From assembly GCF_040276065.1 (NCBI RefSeq), contig NZ_JBELOI010000002.1, positions 62,001 to 126,000 on the forward strand: a DNA stretch of 64,000 nucleotides, written 5' to 3'. The position numbers were made by a program, and so were the translations under genes. Of this stretch, positions 32,493 to 41,724 are shown piece after piece. Source of the stretch: Castellaniella sp040276065 (GTDB taxonomy: Bacteria > Pseudomonadota > Gammaproteobacteria > Burkholderiales > Burkholderiaceae_B). The notes beneath the pieces are model-generated. The model was given only the letters and a program-made list of their open reading frames with translations. It did not search any database and was not told the origin of the DNA. Within the stretch, counting starts at the first letter, position 1, and every line of letters starts with the position of its first letter.

Positions 32493-33770
32493 ATGTCCCA
32501 GCTGATGGTCCTGTCGATGCTGATGTTTTTCGCGCTGACGGTGCCGGTGGCGGTGTCCATCGGCCTGGCCAGTATGCTGGGCGTTGGCTGGGACGGCCAC
32601 ATGACGTGGCTGGTCATCGCACAGCAGCTCTACGCGGCGCTGGACAAATACCCCCTGATGGCCGTGCCGTTCTTCATCCTCGCCGGCAATTTGATGGAGG
32701 CGGGCGGGATTTCCGAGCGCATGGTCGAGTTCGCCAAGAGCGTCGTGGGCGGCGTGCAGGGCGGCCTGGCCTGCAGTTGCGTGCTGACCTGCATGATCTT
32801 CGCCGCGGTCGCCGGCTCCAGCGTGGCCACGACGTTTGCGGTGGGCGCGATCCTCATCCCCGCCATGGTCAAGCACGGTTATCCGGCGCCGTTCGCGGCA
32901 TCGCTGCAAGCCTCGGCGGCCGAGCTCGGGGTCATCATCCCCCCCTCGATTCCGATGATTCTGTACGCCGTGTCCACCGACACCTCGGTGGGCGAGGTCT
33001 TTATCGCGGGCATCGGGCCGGGCCTGTTGATCGTCGCGGCCCTGATGGGCTATGTCTGGCTCTACGCCCGCCGCCACGGTTTAGGGACGCATGACGGCGA
33101 TGGGCGTCTGCCGGTCTGGACGGCATTCAAGCGCGCCTGGTGGGCGCTGTTGATGCCGGTCATCATCCTGGGCGGCATTTATGGCGGCGTCTTCACGCCC
33201 ACCGAGGCGTCCGCCGTGGCGGTCGTCTATGCGCTGTTCGTGGGGGTCTTCGTCTACCGGCGCCTGAGCCTGCCCGTGCTGTCGCGGACATTCCACCGCT
33301 CGGTGGTATCCACGGCCATCATCATGTTCATCATTGCCAACGCGGGGGTGTTCGGATTCCTGCTCAACCGCGCGGGCGTGCCCATGGCGCTGGGCCAGTG
33401 GCTGTCGCAGGTGTTCGATGGCGAGTTCAGTTTCCTGCTGGGCGTGAACGTCGCCCTGTTTGTGATCGGCATGTTCATCGAGACCTCGGCCTCCATCGTG
33501 GTCCTGGCGCCCTTGCTGCTGCCCGTGGCCATGCAGTTCGGCGTCGATCCCGCGCATTTCGGGGTGATCATGGTGGTCAATCTGGCCCTGGGGATGGTGA
33601 CTCCGCCGTTTGGCGTGAACCTGTTTGCGGCGTGTACGGTGGCCAAGGTGCCGATCGAGCGCCTGATCCGACCCCTGCTGCCTTTTGTGGGCGTGGTGGT
33701 GGCTTGCCTGATGGTAGTCACCTACTGGGCGGAGCTGTCGCTGTATTTTCGCGATCTCGTGTACCGTTAG
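32493..33770 (+). CDS. TRAP transporter large membrane subunit (DctM), TRAP-4
   Basis: This large permease subunit has 425 residues, with AAVAGSSVATTFAVGAILIP near residue 107, GVIIPPSIPMILYAVS near 147, and FTPTEASAVAVVYALFVG near 233. GGAGGG precedes the ATG. It is the last gene of TRAP-4. It converges with topB across a 71-bp gap that holds a perfect 12-bp hairpin. Confidence 0.93.
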   Translation: MSQLMVLSMLMFFALTVPVAVSIGLASMLGVGWDGHMTWLVIAQQLYAALDKYPLMAVPFFILAGNLMEAGGISERMVEFAKSVVGGVQGGLACSCVLTCMIFAAVAGSSVATTFAVGAILIPAMVKHGYPAPFAASLQASAAELGVIIPPSIPMILYAVSTDTSVGEVFIAGIGPGLLIVAALMGYVWLYARRHGLGTHDGDGRLPVWTAFKRAWWALLMPVIILGGIYGGVFTPTEASAVAVVYALFVGVFVYRRLSLPVLSRTFHRSVVSTAIIMFIIANAGVFGFLLNRAGVPMALGQWLSQVFDGEFSFLLGVNVALFVIGMFIETSASIVVLAPLLLPVAMQFGVDPAHFGVIMVVNLALGMVTPPFGVNLFAACTVAKVPIERLIRPLLPFVGVVVACLMVVTYWAELSLYFRDLVYR

Positions 33771-33780
33771 GGATCCGGCG

Positions 33781-33815
33781 CCGGGCCCGCCCTGCGCGGT
33801 GCCGGGCGGGCCCGG
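33781..33815. terminator. Perfect 12-bp GC hairpin between convergent TRAP-4 and topB
   Basis: CCGGGCCCGCCC (33781-33792) and GGGCGGGCCCGG (33804-33815) pair perfectly around an 11-base loop. Placed between two convergent stops (33770 and 33842), it probably acts as a bidirectional transcription end. Neither side has a T-run, so factor-assisted termination or RNA protection is more likely than classic intrinsic termination. Confidence 0.5.
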
Positions 33816-33841
33816 GCATCCAGCCCGCGGGTGGACGGACA

Positions 33842-36445
33842 CTAGCCGGCCGTCTTTGACGCTTTTTTCGCCGCTTTTTTCGCGGGGGCCTTCTTGGCCG
33901 CCGTCTTGGTGGCGGTTTTCTTGGCCGCCGTCTTGGCGGTCGCCTTTTTCGCCGCCGCGCCGGTGGATTTGGCAGCCTTGGCACCGGCCTTGGGCGCGCG
34001 CGCCTCGAACTCGAAACCGATCTTGCCATCGGCCTGCCGCGCCAGGTAGGCCTTGAACTTGCGGTTGGTGCGGCTCGATACGAAGCCATCGAGCAGATCG
34101 GTCTTGCCATCGGTCAGCAGCTTGGCCGCCTGGGCGGCGCTGATTTCCTGCTGCAGGATGATCTTGCCGCTGCGGAAGTCACAGGACCGGGCCGGGCCGA
34201 CCGAGTGCTCGCAGACGTAATTCAAGCCGTGTTCGTAGACCTTGCCGCCGCATTTTGGGCAGGGCCCCACCGGGGTCTGGCCCGAGAAATCGACAGGCTC
34301 GGTGTCCTCGTCGTCCTTTTGGCCAAAGTCGAATTCGAGCTTGTACTCGTCGGTGATGCGCAGCAGGGCGGCAAAGGGGCGGCCCATCTTGCTGATGAAT
34401 CCGGTCAGGGGGCCCAGTTCACGCCGGGCCAGCAGTTCCTCGACCTCGGCGATCTCGAAGGTGCGCCCGCCGGGATGCTTGCCAATCGAGAAATCACAGG
34501 CGGTGCAGGCGTAGCGGCGATAGTTTTCCTTGACTACGCCGCCGCATTTGGGGCAGGCGGTCTGCAGGGTCGCATAGTCGCCGGGCACGGTGTCGCGTTC
34601 GTATTCCTTGGCGCGCTTGACGATGACCTGGGTCATCTGCGCGATCTCGCGCATGAAGGCGTCGGGGTCGAGTTCGCGCTGTTCGATCTGCTTGAGCCGG
34701 TGCTCCCATTCGCCGGTGAGCTCGGGCGAGGTGAGTTCGTTGACGCCCAGGCCCGAGAGCAGGGTCATGAGTTGGCGCGCCTTGGCGCTGGGCACCAGGT
34801 CGCGGCCCTCGCGGCGCATGTAGCCCTCGTTGAGCAGGCCCTCGATGATGGCCGCGCGCGTCGCCGGGGTGCCCAGCCCGCGTTCGGACATGGCCTCCCG
34901 CAGGGCTTCGTCGTCGACGAGCTTGCCGGCCCCTTCCATGGCCGAGAGCAGGGTCGCCTCGTTGAAGCGCGCTGGTGGCTTGGTGGCCAGGCCGCGCGCC
35001 TCGATGTCCTCGGTGCGGACGGCTTCGCCCTGGGCCACGGGCACCAGCGATCCGTCCGCGCCCTGCGCATCACGCCCGTAGATGGCCAGCCAGCCCGGCG
35101 AGACCAGGACCTTGCCCTCGGTCTTGAATGAGTGGCCGGAGACCTCGGTGATGCGGGTGGTGACGCGGAATTCGGCCGCCGGGAAGAACACGGCGAGAAA
35201 GCGGCGCGAGACCAGTTCGTAGATCTTGGCCTCGGCCTCGCTCAGCTCGCGCGGCACTTGCAGCGTGGGGATGATGGCGAAGTGGTCGGACACCTTTTTA
35301 TCGTCGAAGATCCGACGGTTGGGTTTGACCCAGCCCTGCTCGATCGCCTGATGGGCAAAGGGACGCAGGCCGCGGGCGATGCCCGACTCGCTGCCGGAGA
35401 GCGCACGCATGGTTTGACGGACCGTATCCAGGTAGTCCTCGGGCAGGTAGCGCGAGTCGGTCCGCGGATAGGTGAGGGCCTTGTGACGCTCGTACAGGGC
35501 CTGGGCGAGCGCCAGCGTGGTCTTGGCCGAGAAGCCGAAACGCGAGTTGGCCTCGCGCTGCAGCGTGGTCAGGTCGAACAGGGCCGGCGACTGCTGGGTG
35601 CTGGGCTTGGATTCCTCGCGCACGCTGCCGGGCTGCTCGCGGCAGGCCGCGACGATGGTCTGGGCCGCCGTGGCCGACCACAGACGGGAATCACGGCGCT
35701 CGGGGTCCTGCTCGTCCTTGGTGAACGTCGGATCGAACCAGCGCCCCTCGTAGAGGCCCGCAGCGGCGACGAAGGTGGCGTGGACCTCCCAGTAGTCGCG
35801 CGAGACAAATCGGCGGATGCGGTCCTCGCGCTCCATCACGATCGCCAGGGTCGGCGTCTGGACGCGCCCGACCGGTGTCTTGAAGAAACCCCCGTCCTTG
35901 CTGTTGAAGGCTGTCATGGCCCGGGTGCCGTTGATGCCCACCAGCCAGTCGGCCTCGGCGCGGGCGCGTGCGGCGGCCTCAAGGGGCTTCATGGCCTCGT
36001 CGCTGCGCAGGCCGGCGAAGGCCTCGCGAATGGCCGCCTGCGTCATGGACCGCAGCCACAGGCGCTGGATCGGCTTGTGCACATTGGCGTACTGGACGAT
36101 ATAGCGAAAGATCAGCTCGCCCTCGCGCCCCGCATCGCAGGCGTTGATGACGGCGCCCACGTCTTTGCGCTTGAGCAGCTTGACCAGGAGCTTCAGCCGC
36201 TCGGCCGAGCGTTTGTCGGTTGGACCCAGCTCGAATTTGGGCGGAATGACCGGCAGGTGCGCGAAGCTCCATTTGCCGCGCACGGGGTCGTTGGGCGCCA
36301 CGAGGCCCAGCAAGTGGCCGACGCTCGAGGACAGCACGTATTGGTCGCTCTCGAAGTAGTCCCCCTCGCGGGTGAAGCCACCCAGGGCGCGGGAGATGTC
36401 GAGGGCAACCGAGGGTTTTTCAGCAATGATCAGTGTTTTAGTCAT
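33842..36445 (-). CDS. topB: DNA topoisomerase III, with lysine/alanine-rich tail
   Basis: This type IA topoisomerase relaxes and decatenates DNA through a 5'-phosphotyrosine link. The 867 residues begin with a Toprim domain (LIIAEKPSVALDIS; DAGREGELIFRYI near residue 105). The active-site tyrosine is about residue 326 (LTYPRTDSRYLPEDY). Two C-terminal zinc-finger-like repeats follow (CPKCGGVVKE, CPKCGGKVYE, near 640 and 745). The last 45 residues are an alanine/lysine repeat (AKKATAKTAAKKTATKTA) like histone H1-like proteins; E. coli TopB lacks it and is about 200 residues shorter. It lies 93 bp downstream of gluQ. Confidence 0.94.
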   Translation of the reverse strand: MTKTLIIAEKPSVALDISRALGGFTREGDYFESDQYVLSSSVGHLLGLVAPNDPVRGKWSFAHLPVIPPKFELGPTDKRSAERLKLLVKLLKRKDVGAVINACDAGREGELIFRYIVQYANVHKPIQRLWLRSMTQAAIREAFAGLRSDEAMKPLEAAARARAEADWLVGINGTRAMTAFNSKDGGFFKTPVGRVQTPTLAIVMEREDRIRRFVSRDYWEVHATFVAAAGLYEGRWFDPTFTKDEQDPERRDSRLWSATAAQTIVAACREQPGSVREESKPSTQQSPALFDLTTLQREANSRFGFSAKTTLALAQALYERHKALTYPRTDSRYLPEDYLDTVRQTMRALSGSESGIARGLRPFAHQAIEQGWVKPNRRIFDDKKVSDHFAIIPTLQVPRELSEAEAKIYELVSRRFLAVFFPAAEFRVTTRITEVSGHSFKTEGKVLVSPGWLAIYGRDAQGADGSLVPVAQGEAVRTEDIEARGLATKPPARFNEATLLSAMEGAGKLVDDEALREAMSERGLGTPATRAAIIEGLLNEGYMRREGRDLVPSAKARQLMTLLSGLGVNELTSPELTGEWEHRLKQIEQRELDPDAFMREIAQMTQVIVKRAKEYERDTVPGDYATLQTACPKCGGVVKENYRRYACTACDFSIGKHPGGRTFEIAEVEELLARRELGPLTGFISKMGRPFAALLRITDEYKLEFDFGQKDDEDTEPVDFSGQTPVGPCPKCGGKVYEHGLNYVCEHSVGPARSCDFRSGKIILQQEISAAQAAKLLTDGKTDLLDGFVSSRTNRKFKAYLARQADGKIGFEFEARAPKAGAKAAKSTGAAAKKATAKTAAKKTATKTAAKKAPAKKAAKKASKTAG

Positions 36446-36538
36446 GAGGTCCCGGAGGCTGAAATTTCAGCCACGATAGCGCGGATCATACGAGGGTGGT
36501 GTCCTACCACGCAAGTCGTGCACCCTTTTCGGCACGTG

Positions 36539-37426
36539 TCAAGGCGCCGGTGTGATTCCGAAACGTGCCGCCCAGCGGGCGATGGCCCACGCCCAGAATT
36601 CCCCCAGGCCGCGGGCCGGCAGCGGCTCGAACCCCAGGGTCCGCCACGCCCTTTGCAGGCACTCCAGCCCGTGGTCCGTGTCCAGCGCGGGGGCATGGTT
36701 TTGCTTGGACAGTTTGCGGCCCGCGCCGTCGCACAGCAGCGGGACGTGCAGGCTGCGGGGGCAGGGCAGGTCCAGGGCGCGCGCGAGCTGCCGCTGGCGG
36801 GCGGTCGAGTCCAGCAGGTCGGCACCGCGCACCACATCCGTGACCCCCTGCAACCCGTCGTCGACCACCACGGCCAGTTGGTAGGCCCACAAATCGTCGG
36901 CCCGGCGGATGATGAAATCCCCGACCTCGGTGGCCACATCCTGGGACTGGGGGCCCTGCCACCGGTCAGTGAAGGCTTCGAGGCCCCGGTCGACCCGAAA
37001 GCGCCAGGATCGGGCCTCGTGGGCGGGCACCGGGCCCTTGGCGCCCCTTGCCTCTGGACGGCAGGTGCCGGGGTACGGGCCGGCGACGGGCAGTTCCCGG
37101 CGCGTACAGGCGCAGCCGTAGGCCCGTCCGTCCGCACGCAGGCGCTCGAAGGCCCGCTGGTATTCGGGGTGGCGCCGGGTCTGCCAGACCGGCTCCCCGT
37201 CCCAGTGCATGCCCAGGCCGCATAGCTGCGCCATGATCCAGCGGTCGGCGCCCGCCGCCACCCGTGGCGCGTCGATGTCCTCGATGCGCAGCAGCCAGGC
37301 ACCCCGATGGGCGCGGGCGTCCAGGTAGCTGGCCATGGCGGCGACCAGCGAGCCGTCATGCAGCGGACCGCTGGGGCTGGGGGCAAAACGGCCGACGTAC
37401 GGCCGTGGGGATGGGGCCTGCGCCAT
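36539..37426 (-). CDS. gluQ: Glutamyl-Q tRNA(Asp) synthetase
   Basis: GluQ (YadB) is a truncated glutamyl-tRNA synthetase paralog that attaches glutamate to queuosine at the tRNA-Asp wobble base. Its 295 residues include the HIGH-equivalent APSPSGPLHDGS (residues 16-27), a zinc-type cysteine set (CACTRRELP and PGTCRPE near 105-120) and the KMSKS-like KLSKQ near residue 238. The tRNA-anticodon-binding domain of GltX is absent, as expected. It lies 15 bp downstream of smg on the same strand. Confidence 0.93.
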   Translation of the reverse strand: MAQAPSPRPYVGRFAPSPSGPLHDGSLVAAMASYLDARAHRGAWLLRIEDIDAPRVAAGADRWIMAQLCGLGMHWDGEPVWQTRRHPEYQRAFERLRADGRAYGCACTRRELPVAGPYPGTCRPEARGAKGPVPAHEARSWRFRVDRGLEAFTDRWQGPQSQDVATEVGDFIIRRADDLWAYQLAVVVDDGLQGVTDVVRGADLLDSTARQRQLARALDLPCPRSLHVPLLCDGAGRKLSKQNHAPALDTDHGLECLQRAWRTLGFEPLPARGLGEFWAWAIARWAARFGITPAP

Positions 37427-37441
37427 GGCGCCGCGCCGGAA

Positions 37442-37909
37442 TCAGTGCGAGGGGCGCTCGTTGTCGTCGGCCAGCAGTTCTTCGAAGATCAAGTGATCGA
37501 CCTCGGCCTCCTGGCTCCAGAGCACCATCAGGGCGATCACCTTGATTTCGGCCAGCGTCAGGGGCGCCGCGTGCGCCGCCTGGGCGCACTCGATGAGGAT
37601 TTCCCGCAGGGCCGGCGGCAGCACGCCGGAGTTTTCCAGGAAGACGATGAAGCCGATGGCCTCGGCCCCCAAGGTCTGGTATTCCTGGTGGGTATAAATC
37701 CGCTGCGCCACGTATCCCGTATCCCGGGCGGGGGCCAGGGCCTGGCATTGCTCGGTCGCGGCGGCCAGGTCGCGCAGCCAAGCCAGCGCGTCGTCGATGT
37801 CTTCGTGCTCGAAGCCGGCGGCGGCGAGCTTGCTGGCCAGGACTTCGGCTTTGGGGCAGGCCTGGGGGGTGTAGTAGGTTTCGAATAGATAGACGAGGAT
37901 GTCGTACAT
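37442..37909 (-). CDS. smg: Smg/DUF494 family protein
   Basis: This 155-residue protein of the Smg family starts MYDILVYLFETYY, as is typical, and continues with ALAWLRDL and LTLAEIKVIALMVLWSQE. Smg genes usually sit beside dprA or topoisomerase genes in proteobacteria, and here topB is two genes downstream. The molecular function is not established. The family name comes from genetic context rather than a known activity. Confidence 0.9.
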   Translation of the reverse strand: MYDILVYLFETYYTPQACPKAEVLASKLAAAGFEHEDIDDALAWLRDLAAATEQCQALAPARDTGYVAQRIYTHQEYQTLGAEAIGFIVFLENSGVLPPALREILIECAQAAHAAPLTLAEIKVIALMVLWSQEAEVDHLIFEELLADDNERPSH

Positions 37910-38015
37910 GGCGGCCCGTATTGCGTGCTTCCCGTACAGTGTACTTGATTCGGACGCGGCGCCGAGCGCGCCGGCGACGTGGGGATTTCCCCGGTCGCCG
38001 CGTCGGCGCGCGCCC

Positions 38016-40037
38016 TCATTCGTCGCCGACCGGACCCAGCGCGAGCAGGGCGTCGCCGTCGCGGACCTGGTCGCCCGGCGCGAAATAGACCTCGAGGACC
38101 TTGCCGTCGTGCGGCGCGTGGATGGTGTGTTCCATTTTCATGGCCTCCATCACGATCAGCGGGTCGCCGCGCGCGACGATGGCGCCGGCCGCCACGGCCA
38201 CGGCAAGGATTTTGCCGGGCATCGGCGCGGACAGGCCGCCCGGCCCTTCGTCGGATTCACCGGTCGCCAGGGCGATCGGGTCACGCCATTCCAAGGTATG
38301 GCGCCGGCCGTCGACGAACAGGTCGAGGCGGCGGCCCTGGATGAAGACGGCGCCCTGGACGTCGAGATCGGCCAGGCGGGCGCGGACGTGGGCGGGATGG
38401 GTGCCGCGCGCGCTCCAGGACAGCGCCTGCGAGGGCCCGTCGTCCACGGTCAGCCGCCACTGCCCATCCTCGCGGCGCAGGCCGGCGCGATAGTCCCGCG
38501 TGCCGTCGGAGAACGGCAGTTCGCGCGTATAGACGCCGCCCACGCGCCAGCCATCCGCATCCGCCCAGGGATCGCCGGTGAGCCGCCGGGCCTCGGGCGC
38601 AGCCAGCCCGCCCGCGTGCAGCACGGCCGCCGCCGCGAGGGCGGGCACGGTGTCGGGGAGTGCCTCCGCCGGAGGAAACAGGCGGTCGTGTTCGCGCTCG
38701 ATAAGGCCCGTATCCAGGTCGGCCGCGGCAAAGGCCGGATCGTCCATGAGGCGGCCGAGAAAGGCGATGTTGGTCTGGACGCCGGTGCCGCGGATCGCCG
38801 CCAGGGCGCGCAGCATGCGTTGGCGCGCCTGCTCGCGGTCCTGGCCGTGCACGATCAACTTGGCGATCATGGGGTCGTAATAGGGGGTGATCGTGTCGCC
38901 CGCCTGGACGCCGCCGTCGACCCGGACCGGGCCGCGCTGGAACACCACGTGCGGCGGGAATTCGAGGGCATCCAGGCGGCCGATCGAGGGCAGGAAGCCC
39001 TTGTCGGGGTTTTCGGCATAGATTCGCGCCTCGATCGCATGGCCATGGATGCTCAGTTGCGCCTGCGAGACGGGCAGTGCCTGGCCGGCGGCCACGCGCA
39101 ACTGCCATTCGACCAGGTCGTGGCCGGTGATGGCTTCGGTGACGGGATGCTCGACTTGCAGCCGGGTGTTCATTTCCATGAAATAAAAACGCCCGCCGGG
39201 CTCGGCGATGAACTCCACCGTGCCCGCCCCGACGTAGCCCACAGCCCGCGCGGCGGCCACGGCGGCCTCGCCCATGGCCTGGCGGCGCTCGGGCGTCATG
39301 CCGGGTGCCGGCGCCTCTTCGATCACCTTCTGGTGGCGCCGCTGCACCGAGCAGTCGCGCTCGAACAGGTGGATGCAGTTGCCGAGCCCGTCGGCGAAGA
39401 CTTGAATCTCGATGTGGCGCGGGCGCTGCAGGTAGCGTTCGATCAGGACCTGGTCGCTGCCGAAGCTGCTGGCGGCCTCGCGGCGGCAGGAGGCCAGGGC
39501 CTCGGCGAAGGCCTCGTCCGACTCGACGATGCGCATCCCTTTGCCGCCGCCGCCGGCGCTGGCCTTGATCAGCACCGGATAGCCGATGGCATCGGCCTGC
39601 CGGCGCAGGAATTCCGGATCTTGCTCCTGGCCGTGGTAGCCGGGCACCAGGGGGACGCCGGCGGACTCCATCAGGGTCTTGGCGGCCGACTTGCTGCCCA
39701 TGGCGGCGATGGCGTCGGCGGGCGGGCCAACGAAGACGATGCCGGCCTCGGCGCAGGCGCGTGCGAAGGCGGCGTTTTCCGAGAGGAATCCATAGCCTGG
39801 ATGGATGGCCTGGGCGCCCGTGCGGCGCGCCGCCTCGAGGATGGCGTCGGCGCGCAGATAGCTGCTGGCGGGCTCGGGCCCGCCGATGTGCACCGCCACG
39901 TCGCAGGCGGCCACGTGGCGGGCGTGGGCGTCGGCGTCGGAATACACGGCCACCGTGCGCAGGCCCATGCGCCGCGCGGTGGCGGCGACGCGGCAGGCGA
40001 TCTCGCCGCGATTGGCGATCAAGAGCGTATCGAACAC
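38016..40037 (-). CDS. liuD: Methylcrotonyl-CoA carboxylase, biotin-containing alpha subunit
   Basis: This is the biotin carboxylase/carrier subunit (673 residues) of the acyl-CoA carboxylase that makes 3-methylglutaconyl-CoA from 3-methylcrotonyl-CoA in leucine breakdown. It starts FDTLLIANRGEIACRV and has the ATP-grasp core (GGGGKGMRIV near 165). It ends with a biotinyl domain in which lysine of EAMKMEH (about residue 634) carries biotin. The start is GTG 40037, with AAGGAG 7 bp upstream. It is the last gene of the liu operon, 11 bp after liuB. The paired beta subunit and liuA favour methylcrotonyl-CoA over propionyl- or acetyl-CoA as substrate. Confidence 0.92.
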   Translation of the reverse strand: MFDTLLIANRGEIACRVAATARRMGLRTVAVYSDADAHARHVAACDVAVHIGGPEPASSYLRADAILEAARRTGAQAIHPGYGFLSENAAFARACAEAGIVFVGPPADAIAAMGSKSAAKTLMESAGVPLVPGYHGQEQDPEFLRRQADAIGYPVLIKASAGGGGKGMRIVESDEAFAEALASCRREAASSFGSDQVLIERYLQRPRHIEIQVFADGLGNCIHLFERDCSVQRRHQKVIEEAPAPGMTPERRQAMGEAAVAAARAVGYVGAGTVEFIAEPGGRFYFMEMNTRLQVEHPVTEAITGHDLVEWQLRVAAGQALPVSQAQLSIHGHAIEARIYAENPDKGFLPSIGRLDALEFPPHVVFQRGPVRVDGGVQAGDTITPYYDPMIAKLIVHGQDREQARQRMLRALAAIRGTGVQTNIAFLGRLMDDPAFAAADLDTGLIEREHDRLFPPAEALPDTVPALAAAAVLHAGGLAAPEARRLTGDPWADADGWRVGGVYTRELPFSDGTRDYRAGLRREDGQWRLTVDDGPSQALSWSARGTHPAHVRARLADLDVQGAVFIQGRRLDLFVDGRRHTLEWRDPIALATGESDEGPGGLSAPMPGKILAVAVAAGAIVARGDPLIVMEAMKMEHTIHAPHDGKVLEVYFAPGDQVRDGDALLALGPVGDE

Positions 40038-40048
40038 AGGGCGTCTCC

Positions 40049-41653
40049 TTACATTCTGAACACGCCGAATCGCGTGTCCTCGATCGGTGCATTGCGCGCG
40101 GCCGACAGGCCCAGCCCCAGGACGCGGCGGGTGTCCGCCGGCTGGATGATGCCATCGTCCCACAGACGCGCGGTGGCATAGTAGGGATGGCCCTCATGCT
40201 CGTATTGGGCGCGGATCGGCGCCTTGAAGGCTTCTTCCTCGTCGGGGCTCCACTGGCCCCCCTTGCGTTCGATGCCCTCGCGGCGCACCGTGGCCAGCAC
40301 GCTGGCGGCCTGTTCGCCGCCCATGACCGAGATGCGGGCGTTGGGCCAGAGAAACAGCAGCCTTGGGCTGAAGGCGCGGCCACACATGCCGTAGTTGCCG
40401 GCGCCGAACGAGCCGCCGATCAGGACCGTGAACTTGGGCACCGAGGCGGTGGACACCGCGGTGACCATCTTGGCCCCGTGGCGCGCGATGCCCTCGTTCT
40501 CGTATTTGCGCCCGACCATGAAGCCGGTGATGTTCTGCAGGAAGACCAGCGGAATGCGGCGCTGGCAGCACAGCTCGATGAAGTGCGCGCCTTTCTGCGC
40601 TGCTTCGGAGAACAGGATGCCGTTGTTGGCGATGATCCCCACCGGCATCCCGTAGATGCGGGCGAAGCCCGTGACCAGCGTGGTGCCGAAACGCGCCTTG
40701 AATTCCTCGAACTCCGAGCCGTCCACGATCCGCGCGATGACCTCGCGCACGTCATAGGGTTTGCGCGTGTCGCGGGGGATGATGCCGTTGAGTTCGCGGG
40801 CGTCATACAGGGGTTCGGCCCAGGCGCCGGCGGGCGCGGCGGGCTTGGCCAGGTTCAGGCGGGCCACGGCCTCGCGCGCCAGCCGCAGCGCGTGCGTGTC
40901 ATCGGCCGCCAGGTGGTCGGCCACGCCCGAGAGCCGGGTGTGGACGTCGCCGCCGCCCAGATCCTCGGCCGAGACCTCCTCGCCGGTGGCCGCCTTCACC
41001 AGTGGTGGGCCGCCCAGGAAAATCGTGCCCTGATTGCGTACGATGATGGATTCGTCGCTCATGGCCGGCACATAGGCGCCGCCCGCGGTGCACGAACCCA
41101 TGACCACGGCGAGCTGGGCAATGCCCATCGAGGACATCACCGCCTGGTTGTAAAAGATCCGGCCGAAGTGGTCCCGGTCGGGAAAGACGTCGTCCTGATT
41201 GGGCAGATTGGCACCGCCGGAGTCCACCAGATAGATGCAGGGCAGGCGGTTCTGCTGGGCGATTTCCTGCGCGCGCAGGTGCTTCTTGACTGTCAGGGGG
41301 TAGTAGGTGCCGCCCTTGACCGTCGCGTCGTTGCAGACGATGACGCACTCGGCGCCGGCGATGCGGCCGATGCCGGTGATGATGCCGGCGCCTGGCGAGG
41401 CATTGTCGTAGAGGTCATGCGCGGCCATCGGCGAGAGTTCCAGGAACGGCGTGCCCGGATCGAGCAGCCGCTCGACGCGCTCGCGCGGCAGCAGCTTGCC
41501 GCGCGCGAGGTGCTTGGCGCGGGCCGATTCGCTGCCACCGGAGGCGGTGCGCGCGAGTTGCGCGCGCAGGTCCTCGACCTGGGCGTGCATGGCTTGTGCG
41601 TTGTCCTGGAATTCCTGTGTCCTGGGGTTGATTCTGGATTCGATGACCGGCAT
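40049..41653 (-). CDS. liuB: Methylcrotonyl-CoA carboxylase, beta (carboxyltransferase) subunit
   Basis: This is the carboxyltransferase subunit (534 residues). It moves CO2 from biotin on LiuD to 3-methylcrotonyl-CoA. Family blocks include PRERVERLLDPGTPFLELS near residue 60, YLVDSGGANLPNQDDVFPDR near 140 (typical of MCC beta), and GRAFSPRLLFLWPNARISVMGG near 430. ATG 41653 is preceded by CCAGGAG. It is cotranscribed with liuD (11 bp) and follows the thiolase gene by 71 bp. Confidence 0.95.
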   Translation of the reverse strand: MPVIESRINPRTQEFQDNAQAMHAQVEDLRAQLARTASGGSESARAKHLARGKLLPRERVERLLDPGTPFLELSPMAAHDLYDNASPGAGIITGIGRIAGAECVIVCNDATVKGGTYYPLTVKKHLRAQEIAQQNRLPCIYLVDSGGANLPNQDDVFPDRDHFGRIFYNQAVMSSMGIAQLAVVMGSCTAGGAYVPAMSDESIIVRNQGTIFLGGPPLVKAATGEEVSAEDLGGGDVHTRLSGVADHLAADDTHALRLAREAVARLNLAKPAAPAGAWAEPLYDARELNGIIPRDTRKPYDVREVIARIVDGSEFEEFKARFGTTLVTGFARIYGMPVGIIANNGILFSEAAQKGAHFIELCCQRRIPLVFLQNITGFMVGRKYENEGIARHGAKMVTAVSTASVPKFTVLIGGSFGAGNYGMCGRAFSPRLLFLWPNARISVMGGEQAASVLATVRREGIERKGGQWSPDEEEAFKAPIRAQYEHEGHPYYATARLWDDGIIQPADTRRVLGLGLSAARNAPIEDTRFGVFRM

Positions 41654-41724
41654 ATGGGCTCCTGGAAAACGGGCCTGGTCGAAAGGGCGCGCGGCCGTGG
41701 CCGCGCGCCCCGGGAGGCTTGGAT

